From NCBI GenBank assembly GCA_035291705.1, contig DATDRM010000240.1:1-5918 (forward strand): a stretch of 5,918 nt of DNA, in the 5' to 3' direction. The translations under genes and the position numbers were made by a program. This DNA comes from DATDRM01 sp035291705 (lineage in GTDB: Bacteria > Chloroflexota > Anaerolineae > Anaerolineales > UBA4823). Below are positions 1-5,420 of the stretch, piece after piece. Positions within the stretch are counted from its first letter, which is position 1, and each line of letters begins with the position of its first letter. Below the pieces are notes generated by a model. The model saw only the letters and a program-made list of their open reading frames with translations. It made no database searches and was not told the origin of the DNA.

Positions 1-300
1 GATGACTTGGAAGCTTCGGCGATCAAGTTGCGTACCTTCGCCGACCGGGTGCGCACAGCTTCCAGAGGCTACTCCGGACTGTTCGATGCAGTCGATATTA
101 ATGAAGAGGAACTCACCAAACTTTATGAATATGATGCCGCCATGCTGGGTTTGACCGACGATGTCGGCCACGCCATAGACAACGTGGAAGCCTCGATCGG
201 GACGGATGGATTGCCAGCTGCGATCCGCAACCTTCAAACGAAGGCTCAAGAATGTGTCGAAACCTTCGACCGGCGTGAAATGGTCATCCTCGGGGCTTAG
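1..300 (+). CDS. C-terminal part of an unrecognised helical protein (5' end outside window)
   Basis: The reading frame is open from the first base and ends at TAG 298-300, giving about 99 residues of a longer or similarly small protein. I do not recognise a family. The sequence is rich in Glu, Asp, Ala and Leu and reads as mostly alpha-helical, possibly coiled-coil, with no membrane segment and only one cysteine near the end (in the AQECVETF segment). A TTG at 7-9 could in principle start translation, but no Shine-Dalgarno site can be judged because upstream sequence is missing, so I treat it as truncated by the window edge. The SPFH gene follows 75 bp downstream on the same strand without a clear terminator between them, so co-transcription is possible. 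A partner role for the SPFH protein would be a guess. That it is a real coding frame is likely; its function is unknown. Confidence 0.7.
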   Translation, partial: DDLEASAIKLRTFADRVRTASRGYSGLFDAVDINEEELTKLYEYDAAMLGLTDDVGHAIDNVEASIGTDGLPAAIRNLQTKAQECVETFDRREMVILGA

Positions 301-362
301 ACAACCCTCAAAGCCTTGAAGATGACCGCCTAAATGAAAATTAATAGCTAAAGTATGTAAGC

Positions 363-367
363 AGGAG
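363..367 (+). promoter_or_regulatory. Ribosome binding site deciding the SPFH gene start
   Basis: AGGAG sits 8 nt before ATG 376 and 2 nt before ATG 370. The normal spacing favours the second ATG as the true start and shortens the protein by two residues. Confidence 0.7.
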
Positions 368-375
368 AGATGACT

Positions 376-1443
376 ATGGCCAGAATTTTTGATGTGGTTG
401 AATATCCAGACGAGATGCGCGAGGAGATCGTGCATCGCTTCCCGGAGACTGGACCGGGGGATTTTCGCGTCGGCTCGCAGGTGATCGTGCGCGAGTCGCA
501 GAACGCCGTGTTTTTCCGCGATGGCAATGCACTCGATGTCTTCGGCCCCGGCCGGCACACGATTGCCACGGCGAATATCCCTCTCGTCATCAACTGGATC
601 GGCAAGGCGTTCAGTGAGCGGACGCCCTTCCCGGCGGAGGTCTATTTTGTCTCGATGCGTGAGTTTGCCGACCGTAAATGGGGCACAGCCCAACCGATCA
701 TCGTCAGCAACCCAAATATGGGGCTGGGAGTGGCGTTGTTGCAGGGGTTCGGAAGCTACAGCTTCCAGGTGAAAGACCCGCAGCAGTTTGTCACCCAAAT
801 CGTCGGCGCTCAAGGGATCTACCGCACTAGTGATATCGAAGGCCGGATGCGCTCCATGCTGCTCTCCAAGTTGCAGGATTTACTTGCAGAGACGGCGCAG
901 ACCAAGAAAGTAACAGAACTGCTCGCTTTGACCGAGGAATTGGGAGCAGGGGTACGAGCGAAAGTTCAAGACGACTTTGCTGCCATTGGCTTGACGCTGA
1001 AGGTGTTTTACATCGAGAACCTCAAGCCTTCCACCAAGTCGGCGGAGGAACTGCGCGCCATGGGTATGCTGGATATGCAGACCTACACCCAGCTGCAGGC
1101 GGCGGATGCCATGCGCGATGCTGCTCAAAACCCAAGCGGTGGGGCTGGCCTGACGGCTGGCATCGGGGCTGGCATGGGTATCGGCAATGTTCTCGGCCAA
1201 TCATTGCAGGGGATGACTGGCGCGGCCGGGGCTGCCGGCGCGGGAGCCGGTACGCCTTCCGGTGGCGGTGCTCCCAGTGGGAGCGTTCCAGACGTGATGA
1301 CCCCAGCAGAAGCGGCGGGTTTTTTGAAAGTTTCTGAAGAGGATGTCATGGCCGCTATTCAGGCCGGAGATCTGAAAGCCCGCAAGCTGGGCAACGCTTA
1401 CCGTATCAGCCGGGAAGCCTTGGAGACTTTCCTCAAAGGTTAA
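376..1443 (+). CDS. SPFH/Band 7 (stomatin/YdjI-like) protein with C-terminal excisionase-type HTH domain
   Basis: Residue numbers count from ATG 376 (355 aa). The N-terminal two thirds (about 30-218) match the SPFH/Band 7 style of the COG4260 'virion core'/YdjI group: a beta-rich start with VIVRESQNAVFFRDG and FGPGRHTI, then FADRKWGT, the FGSYSFQV strand and a helical section ending in IENLKP. A Gly/Ala-rich linker follows (about 252-303) with glycine-zipper-like spacing. The last 49 residues (MTPAEAAGFLKVSEEDV to ALETFL) match the excisionase/MerR-like HTH_17 pattern. Many relatives carry a zinc ribbon at this end, and none is seen here. There is no signal peptide or clear membrane helix. 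SPFH proteins form membrane-associated oligomeric scaffolds; the exact role here is unknown. Start choice: AGGAG at 363-367 lies 8 nt before ATG 376 but only 2 nt before the in-frame ATG at 370, so 376 is preferred. The family call is solid; DNA binding by the tail is inference. Confidence 0.88.
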   Translation: MARIFDVVEYPDEMREEIVHRFPETGPGDFRVGSQVIVRESQNAVFFRDGNALDVFGPGRHTIATANIPLVINWIGKAFSERTPFPAEVYFVSMREFADRKWGTAQPIIVSNPNMGLGVALLQGFGSYSFQVKDPQQFVTQIVGAQGIYRTSDIEGRMRSMLLSKLQDLLAETAQTKKVTELLALTEELGAGVRAKVQDDFAAIGLTLKVFYIENLKPSTKSAEELRAMGMLDMQTYTQLQAADAMRDAAQNPSGGAGLTAGIGAGMGIGNVLGQSLQGMTGAAGAAGAGAGTPSGGGAPSGSVPDVMTPAEAAGFLKVSEEDVMAAIQAGDLKARKLGNAYRISREALETFLKG

Positions 1444-1535
1444 TTCCAGCGACAATTATCTTTTCGCGCCCGACTTCGTCGCACGGCTTTGGCAGACCCG
1501 CATGCCAGGCGTCGTTTCGCATATTGAGTAGGAAC

Positions 1536-1571
1536 AGCTCCCACAAAACCAGTGCATCGGGCGTGGGAGCT
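1536..1571 (+). terminator. Possible transcription terminator hairpin after the SPFH gene
   Basis: AGCTCCCAC (1536-1544) pairs perfectly with GTGGGAGCT (1563-1571), giving a 9-bp stem and an 18-nt loop. The sequence after it, TCTTCATTCC, is pyrimidine-rich but lacks a proper U tract. The hairpin lies 93 nt past the SPFH stop. It may be a weak or Rho-assisted terminator, an mRNA 3'-end stabilising hairpin, or a protein-binding site. The stem is certain; the function is not. Confidence 0.4.
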
Positions 1572-1645
1572 CTTCATTCCATCAGGTCCGCTTCCTGATA
1601 AGCTGCTCGCTCATCGTGGGCTTCGCAAAATGACTTTAAAAAGAA

Positions 1646-1681
1646 AAATCAGCGAAATCAGTGTCATCCGTGTCCCATTTA
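1646..1681 (+). repeat. Degenerate 9-nt tandem repeat before the LysM gene
   Basis: Four adjacent 9-nt units can be read: AAATCAGCG (1646-1654), AAATCAGTG (1655-1663), TCATCCGTG (1664-1672) and the weaker TCCCATTTA (1673-1681). The first two differ at one position, and the first three share the pattern ATC(A/C)G(C/T)G. I recall similar ATC-GTG short-period elements scattered through intergenic regions of environmental bacteria, but I could not check this here. It lies just before the LysM ribosome binding site, so it is probably in the 5' leader of that mRNA. Confidence 0.55.
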
Positions 1682-1690
1682 AGAAAATGG
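1675..1690 (+). promoter_or_regulatory. Small hairpin overlapping the LysM gene ribosome binding site
   Basis: CCATTT (1675-1680) is perfectly complementary to AAATGG (1685-1690), with the 4-nt loop AAGA. The 3' arm contains the first two G bases of the Shine-Dalgarno sequence GGAGA (1689-1693), which lies 6 nt before ATG 1700. Folding would partly mask the ribosome binding site. The stem is short and AT-rich, so it may be weak or incidental. Confidence 0.35.
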
Positions 1691-1699
1691 AGAATTGAA

Positions 1700-2248
1700 A
1701 TGAACGCGTTTTCCTCCAAACGTTACTTTCGATTAACTGCCGTTGCAATCTGCATTGCCATGCTGCTGGCCGTTATGGCGGCCATCCTGCCTCAATCCGC
1801 GCTCGCCAAGACGCCCTGCGATCACTACTATAAAGTCAAGGAAGGAGATACGACCCCCAAGATTGCCCATACATTTGGTCTCAAATGGAAAGAGATTGCC
1901 CTGGCTAATAACATAAAGGATCCATCCAAGCTTAAAGTAGGCCAGGTATTGTGCATCCCGCCTAAGGACTATACAACCGAGACCACGTTCGTGACCGTGA
2001 TAGGAAAGCGGGTTCAGATCACTGCGTCTGGCTTCTCAACCAAGAATGTTTTTTATGTGAAAGTGAGGGATGGCTCCGTTGGGCTGGGCGGATGGTATAA
2101 GATTGGCACGTTTAAGATCGATAAAAATAAAAAAGTAACTGAAACCTACTCGCTGCCCAAGGAGCTTTCACACGCACTTTATGTCACAATGTGCTTGAAG
2201 AATGCCACCACGGATGAACTGATCTGCCGCACTGTTGTGCACCAATAA
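1700..2248 (+). CDS. Secreted LysM-domain protein with a C-terminal domain of unknown function
   Basis: The protein is 182 aa. Residues 1-36 look like a classical signal peptide: basic start (SKRYFR), hydrophobic core (LTAVAICIAMLLAVMAAIL) and an ALA cleavage motif before Lys37. There is no lipobox, so it is probably released outside the membrane. A single LysM domain spans about 43-88 (YYKVKEGDTTPKIAHTFGL to LKVGQVLCIPP); LysM binds N-acetylglucosamine glycans such as peptidoglycan. Residues about 95-182 form a beta-rich tail I cannot assign, with no catalytic motif seen. Cys40 and Cys85 bracket the LysM domain, and Cys165 and Cys176 sit in the tail, suggesting two disulfides. Start choice: an in-frame GTG at 1661 would add 13 residues before the signal peptide and has no ribosome binding site, whereas GGAGA at 1689-1693 suits ATG 1700. 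The gene appears monocistronic and converges on the minus-strand operon 23 bp away. LysM and secretion are confident; the role is unknown. Confidence 0.87.
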   Translation: MNAFSSKRYFRLTAVAICIAMLLAVMAAILPQSALAKTPCDHYYKVKEGDTTPKIAHTFGLKWKEIALANNIKDPSKLKVGQVLCIPPKDYTTETTFVTVIGKRVQITASGFSTKNVFYVKVRDGSVGLGGWYKIGTFKIDKNKKVTETYSLPKELSHALYVTMCLKNATTDELICRTVVHQ

Positions 2249-2271
2249 TCTCTTGTAAAGTGTATGCGTTG

Positions 2272-2961
2272 TTAGCTTGGCAGCGCCTGTTGGATTTCTT
2301 TTACCAAATCTAATGAGATCGGATTGCCCTTCGCGGTTTTGCGGATAAGTTCCTTGAGCTTGCGGACGTGCAGTGTCGGGATAGGGGCGTTGTCTGCCTC
2401 CACCTCAGTTTTTTCGTTGGTGAAGATCAGGGCTGCCTGGATTTGCGGAATTTCGCGCTCGGGGAGCAGTTTTTGTAAATAACGGGTTACTGCGTTCACT
2501 TCACCGCCAATTTCGAGGTCGGGGCGTCCCAGGCCTTCCTGGGCAAAGATTTTAAGGTACAGGTTTCCGCCTTTCTGCCGCCAGCGGTTCTTGGCTTCAT
2601 CGTACAAGATGGTGCCGCGGATGGAGCGGGGCATCAACACCCACACTCCCGCCGGACCAACCAGCAGGTGCCCCGTGGCTGTCCGGTAGTGGTACAGGTT
2701 GAATCGTCCATCCAACCCCTTGAGCGCCTGGTTGAGCACCTCATCCGGGCGGGGGCGGCGGCTCCAGCGATTGCCGAAGTAGATCCCAACCTGTGACAGG
2801 GCAAAGCCAAGCAACAAAGCGATCATCGAAATATTAAACAACTGTGGCTGGGCAAAAGAGATATACATGCCGCCTCCCAACACCACCAGTCCAGCGATGC
2901 TGCTGATCTGGCCGATGCGGGCGTTGCGGTGGATTAGGGATTCATTCGTGAATATTTCCAT
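2272..2961 (-). CDS. Membrane protein with a degenerate NERD-like domain
   Basis: The protein is 229 aa. Two hydrophobic segments near the N-terminus (about 18-36 and 43-62) form a likely membrane hairpin, followed by the basic stretch NRWSRRPRP, which favours a cytosolic C-terminal domain. Residues about 71-200 resemble the nuclease-related domain: helix DEVLNQALKGL, then HLLVGPAGVWVL, a later W-x-QKGG turn, the helical stretch EVNAVTRYLQKLL, and strand AALIFTNE. In active NERD proteins the first strand usually carries Asp before H-x-x-x-GP and an E-x-K on the next strand. Here the corresponding positions read Gly97 and Met110-Pro-Arg112, so nuclease activity is doubtful. It is third in the plsX-fabF operon, 27 nt after fabF, with AGGAAAG 5 nt before ATG 2961. 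Nothing in it indicates a lipid enzyme. It may be a structural or regulatory membrane protein. Coding status is strong; the NERD assignment is moderate. Confidence 0.72.
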   Translation of the reverse strand: MEIFTNESLIHRNARIGQISSIAGLVVLGGGMYISFAQPQLFNISMIALLLGFALSQVGIYFGNRWSRRPRPDEVLNQALKGLDGRFNLYHYRTATGHLLVGPAGVWVLMPRSIRGTILYDEAKNRWRQKGGNLYLKIFAQEGLGRPDLEIGGEVNAVTRYLQKLLPEREIPQIQAALIFTNEKTEVEADNAPIPTLHVRKLKELIRKTAKGNPISLDLVKEIQQALPS

Positions 2962-2988
2962 ATAAGCTTTCCTATCATGGGGATGAGA

Positions 2989-4236
2989 TTAGGCCTGGCA
3001 GCGTTTAAGCACCAGGCAGGCGTTCTGCCCTCCCAGGCCGAAGGAATTGGACAGGGTCGTGTTAACGGTTGCCTGCCGGGTTGTATTTGGCACATAATCG
3101 AGGTCGCATTCGGGGTCGGGAGTTTCGTAATTGATCGTCGGGTGGATGGACCCGCTTTCGATAGTCTTGACGCATGCGATGGCTTCTAAGGCTCCAGAGG
3201 CTCCCATTGCGTGTCCGATCATCGATTTGGTGGAACTGATCGGTATCTGGTAGGCGCTTTCGGCGAAGACAGCTTTAATGGCGCGTGTTTCGGTGGCATC
3301 GTTCTGCTTTGTGCCGGTGCCATGCGCGTTGATGTAATCGATCTCTTCCGGTCTTAGCCCGGCGTCCGTCAGTGCCCAACGCATGGCGCGGGCAGGTCCA
3401 GCCGCCTCCGGGTCAAGGGCTGCCATGTGGTAACCATCTGCTGAGGCGGCATGGCCAACCACTTCGGCGTAGATACGCGCTCCACGTTGCCGGGCGTGTT
3501 CCAGGTTTTCGAGGATCAGCACGCCGGCCCCCTCGGAGAACACGAATCCTTCCCGGTTGGCGTCGAAGGGGCGGGAGGCTTGTTCTGGTCGGTCATTGTA
3601 GTTGACCGGTAGGGCGCGCATGGCGATGAACCCCACCACGGCGAAGTCACGGATCATGGCTTCCGTCCCACCGGTGATCACGATGTCTGCTACACCCCGC
3701 CGGATCAGCTCTGCGCCTCCCCCTATGGCCTGCGTGCTCGTGGCGCAGGCGGTGGTGATCGTATTGCTCGGCCCCAGGCATTTGAACTGCTGGCTGATCA
3801 TAAAAGCCGGCATGTTTGGGATGGAGGACGGCAGGGCGAAGGGGCTGACACGTTGTAAACCCTTAGCCTGGTAAGTCTTGACCGCCTCGTCCATCACATC
3901 GAGTCCACCAATGGCCGTGCCGAAGAAAACGCCGGCGCGTTCCGGTTCGGGCATGGTGCCTTCCAGGCCGGCGTCTTTGACCGCCTCGATCGCCGCCGCC
4001 AGGGCGATTTGTGAGGAGCGGGCGATACGGCGGGCTTCTTTCTTGTCCATGTAGTCTTCGGGGTGAAAGTCGGGGATTTCCCCGGCGATCTGGCAGGGTA
4101 AACCGGTTGGGTCAAACTGGGTGATGCGGCGAATGCCTGACTTACCGTGGATCAAGCCTTCCCAGAGCTGTTCGGGCGAGGTACCCAGGGGAGAAATGGC
4201 GCCGATGCCGGTGATGACGACGCGCGGGCGGTTCAT
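2989..4236 (-). CDS. fabF: Beta-ketoacyl-ACP synthase II (FabF)
   Basis: This cytosolic condensing enzyme of type II fatty acid synthesis joins malonyl-ACP to a growing acyl-ACP, releasing CO2. It is full length at 415 aa (about 413 in E. coli). The thiolase-fold signature is intact: nucleophile Cys164 in TTACATSTQAIGG, His305 in NAHGTGT, Lys337 in SSTKSMIGHAMGASGA and His342 in the same segment, matching the Cys-His-His set of KAS I/II rather than the Cys-His-Asn of FabH. The C-terminal glycine loop reads NSFGLGGQNA, with Leu401 where E. coli FabF has its gating Phe. It overlaps plsX by 4 nt (ATGA at 4236-4233), with AGAGG 4 nt before ATG inside the plsX end, so translational coupling is likely. 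FabD, FabG, FabH and acyl carrier protein genes are not beside it in this window. KAS II versus a closely related KAS cannot be fully separated by eye, but FabF is the best call. Confidence 0.95.
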   Translation of the reverse strand: MNRPRVVITGIGAISPLGTSPEQLWEGLIHGKSGIRRITQFDPTGLPCQIAGEIPDFHPEDYMDKKEARRIARSSQIALAAAIEAVKDAGLEGTMPEPERAGVFFGTAIGGLDVMDEAVKTYQAKGLQRVSPFALPSSIPNMPAFMISQQFKCLGPSNTITTACATSTQAIGGGAELIRRGVADIVITGGTEAMIRDFAVVGFIAMRALPVNYNDRPEQASRPFDANREGFVFSEGAGVLILENLEHARQRGARIYAEVVGHAASADGYHMAALDPEAAGPARAMRWALTDAGLRPEEIDYINAHGTGTKQNDATETRAIKAVFAESAYQIPISSTKSMIGHAMGASGALEAIACVKTIESGSIHPTINYETPDPECDLDYVPNTTRQATVNTTLSNSFGLGGQNACLVLKRCQA

Positions 4237-5264
4237 GTGACCTCTTTCAGCGGAGTGCTGGCCAGGCGTTCGGCGATGGCGGTGCGCAAAGCTCCCACCA
4301 AGTCTGCTTCGACTGCCTGCCGGGCGACGCGGATGGCGTTGACCAGGGCATGCGCGTCGGAGCGACCATGACCGATAAACACCAGGCCGTCGATCCCTAG
4401 CAGGGGAGCTGCGCCGACCTCCCCTGGATCGAGCATCCGCTTGATGTTGTTGAAGGCTGGTTTCGCCAGCAATCCGCCGACTTTGGTGCGCAGGCTACCC
4501 ATCAATTCCTGACGCAGGATGTCGGTAATCAGCTTGGCGACTGCCTCGCTCGACTTGAGCAAGATGTTGCCGGTGAAACCATCGGTAACGGCAACGTCGG
4601 CCTGTCCGCCGAAAAGTTCCTTGCCCTCCAGGTTCCCGATGAAATTCAGCTGACTGGACTCCAAGAGAGGGTAAGTTTCCTTTATGAGCTGGTTGCCTTT
4701 GCCAGCTTCTTCGCCGTTCGAGAGCAAACCGAGGCGCGGGGCATGAATTTTAAGCACTTTTTCAGCATACACACTTCCCATGATGGCGAACTGGTAAAGG
4801 TGTTCGGGCTTGCAATCTGGGTTAGCGCCGATATCCAGGACGACGCAATATCCGTCCTTCACTGGGAACAAGGCGGTCAGGGCCGGGCGCTCCACGCCCT
4901 CGATCGTACCCAGGCGATAATAGGCAGTAGCCAGCGCTCCACCGGTGTTGCCGGCGGTGACGAAGGCTTCCGCCTGTCCATTCTTCACCAGGTCGATCCC
5001 CACCGCCATAGAGTTCCTGGCGCCCGGGCGTTTGGCTTTCAAAGCCAGTTTGAGACCCTTATCGTCCATGGTGATCGCCTCGGGAGCGTGAACGATGCGA
5101 ATGCGAGAGGCCGTGCCGTTTACCGCTGATAGCTGCGGTTGGAGGCGGTCTTCCGGTCCAACCAGGATGATCTCGTCGGGATACTGATTGGCCGCTTGCA
5201 GGGCGGCCTGTATCTCTGGTTCAGGGCAGGCATCGCTTCCCATGGCGTCCAAGACGATGCGCAT
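4233..5264 (-). CDS. plsX: Phosphate acyltransferase PlsX (acyl-ACP:phosphate acyltransferase)
   Basis: PlsX converts acyl-ACP and phosphate to acyl-phosphate, the donor used by PlsY to acylate glycerol-3-phosphate, so it is the entry to phospholipid synthesis. It is a peripheral membrane enzyme. The 343 aa length is typical. Family features are in order: LDAMGSD at the N-terminus (most relatives read DAMGGD, so Ser10 replaces a Gly), HAPEAITMDDK (59-69), FVTAGNTGGAL (101-111), VLDIGANPDCKPEHL (143-156), GLLSNGEEAGKGN (179-191), VTDGFTGNILLKSSE (226-240) and GLVFIGHGRSDAHA (293-306). AAGGAG-type ribosome binding is seen as AAGGAG at 5276-5271, 6 nt before ATG 5264. It is first in the operon plsX-fabF-NERD-like and divergent from tRNA-Leu. 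Pairing with fabF links acyl-chain elongation to membrane lipid production. Its promoter likely lies in 5277-5330, which overlaps the tRNA promoter. Confidence 0.96.
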   Translation of the reverse strand: MRIVLDAMGSDACPEPEIQAALQAANQYPDEIILVGPEDRLQPQLSAVNGTASRIRIVHAPEAITMDDKGLKLALKAKRPGARNSMAVGIDLVKNGQAEAFVTAGNTGGALATAYYRLGTIEGVERPALTALFPVKDGYCVVLDIGANPDCKPEHLYQFAIMGSVYAEKVLKIHAPRLGLLSNGEEAGKGNQLIKETYPLLESSQLNFIGNLEGKELFGGQADVAVTDGFTGNILLKSSEAVAKLITDILRQELMGSLRTKVGGLLAKPAFNNIKRMLDPGEVGAAPLLGIDGLVFIGHGRSDAHALVNAIRVARQAVEADLVGALRTAIAERLASTPLKEVT

Positions 5265-5283
5265 AGATTACTCCTTTTTAGAA

Positions 5284-5318
5284 AACCGCCTCGACTTGAC
5301 AGGTACCGTTAGGCGGTT
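5284..5318. repeat. 8-bp inverted repeat enclosing the tRNA -35 box (operator or leader hairpin candidate)
   Basis: AACCGCCT (5284-5291) and AGGCGGTT (5311-5318) are perfect inverted repeats separated by 19 nt. The tRNA promoter -35 TTGACA (5296-5301) lies in the spacer, and the first T of its -10 is the last base of the right arm. A dimeric regulator bound here could affect both divergent transcripts. Alternatively, if plsX transcription starts farther right than 5318, the repeat would form a leader stem followed by UUUUC, resembling an attenuator. Function is inferred. Confidence 0.45.
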
Positions 5319-5323
5319 ATAAT
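5296..5323 (+). promoter_or_regulatory. Consensus sigma70-type promoter of tRNA-Leu
   Basis: TTGACA (5296-5301) and TATAAT (5318-5323) are both perfect consensus hexamers with a 16-nt spacer. Transcription should start near 5330, leaving a leader of only about 6 nt before the mature tRNA 5' end. This is the strongest promoter visible in the window and fits a highly expressed stable RNA. Confidence 0.88.
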
Positions 5324-5324
5324 A
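5319..5324 (-). promoter_or_regulatory. Possible divergent -10 element for plsX
   Basis: Read on the minus strand, the tRNA -10 region gives TATTAT (5324-5319), a fair -10 hexamer pointing at plsX. The expected -35 position (about 5342-5347) falls inside the tRNA gene and reads CAGCAC, which is poor. Transcription would start near 5312, about 48 nt before the plsX ATG. Symmetric -10 boxes that fire in both directions are a known phenomenon; here it is inference only. Confidence 0.35.
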
Positions 5325-5335
5325 CCAATGCTTTT

Positions 5336-5417
5336 GCGCTGGTGCTGGAATTGGCAGACAGGCATGGTTGAGGGCCATGTGCCGCAAGGCGTGTGGGTTC
5401 AACTCCCACCCAGCGCA
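5336..5417 (+). tRNA. tRNA-Leu (anticodon GAG)
   Basis: The 82-nt gene folds as a class II tRNA. The acceptor GCGCTGG (5336-5342) pairs fully with CCAGCGC (5410-5416), with discriminator A at 5417. The D stem is CTG/CAG (5345-5347 with 5359-5361). The anticodon stem CATGG/CCATG (5363-5367 with 5375-5379) encloses the loop TTGAGGG with anticodon GAG at 5370-5372. A long variable arm, GCC-GCAA-GGC (5381-5390), marks a leucine-type tRNA. The T arm is GTGGG-TTCAACT-CCCAC (5393-5409). It decodes CUC and CUU. The CCA end is not encoded, so a CCA-adding enzyme is needed. It has its own promoter and terminator and is divergent from plsX. Confidence 0.97.
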
Positions 5418-5420
5418 CTG

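Larger units (their letters stand above)
1444..1699. other. 256-bp non-coding gap between the SPFH and LysM genes
   Basis: No credible open reading frame was found. The left half (1444-1530) shows nothing I can name. It is followed by a 9-bp stem hairpin (1536-1571), an A-rich stretch around 1636-1648, a degenerate 9-nt tandem repeat (1646-1681) and a small hairpin that touches the LysM ribosome binding site (1675-1690). The length and contents suggest that the LysM gene is transcribed separately from the SPFH gene, though I cannot point to a confident promoter. Confidence 0.6.

Noticed and set aside
316..346. Possible promoter TTGAAG with an AT-rich -10 (AATTAA or TTAATA) before the SPFH gene
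   Set aside because: The -10 candidates match poorly at 17-nt spacing or require 19-nt spacing; the region may instead be transcribed from upstream.
370..375. ATG at 370 as the SPFH start
   Set aside because: The AGGAG site ends only 2 nt before it, whereas ATG 376 has 8-nt spacing. The difference is two residues and not important for function.
880..1200. Minus-strand open frame inside the SPFH gene
   Set aside because: It lies opposite a well-supported coding frame, has low-complexity composition and no ribosome binding site or family features.
1661..1699. GTG at 1661 as an earlier start for the LysM gene
   Set aside because: It would place 13 extra residues before a normal signal peptide, has no ribosome binding site, and lies inside the 9-nt tandem repeat; ATG 1700 has GGAGA at good spacing.
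2977..3189. Plus-strand open frame opposite the 3' end of fabF
   Set aside because: It is an antisense shadow of the conserved FabF C-terminus.
4743..5129. Plus-strand 128-codon open frame opposite plsX
   Set aside because: The minus-strand frame encodes all PlsX motifs; this frame has no recognisable domain.
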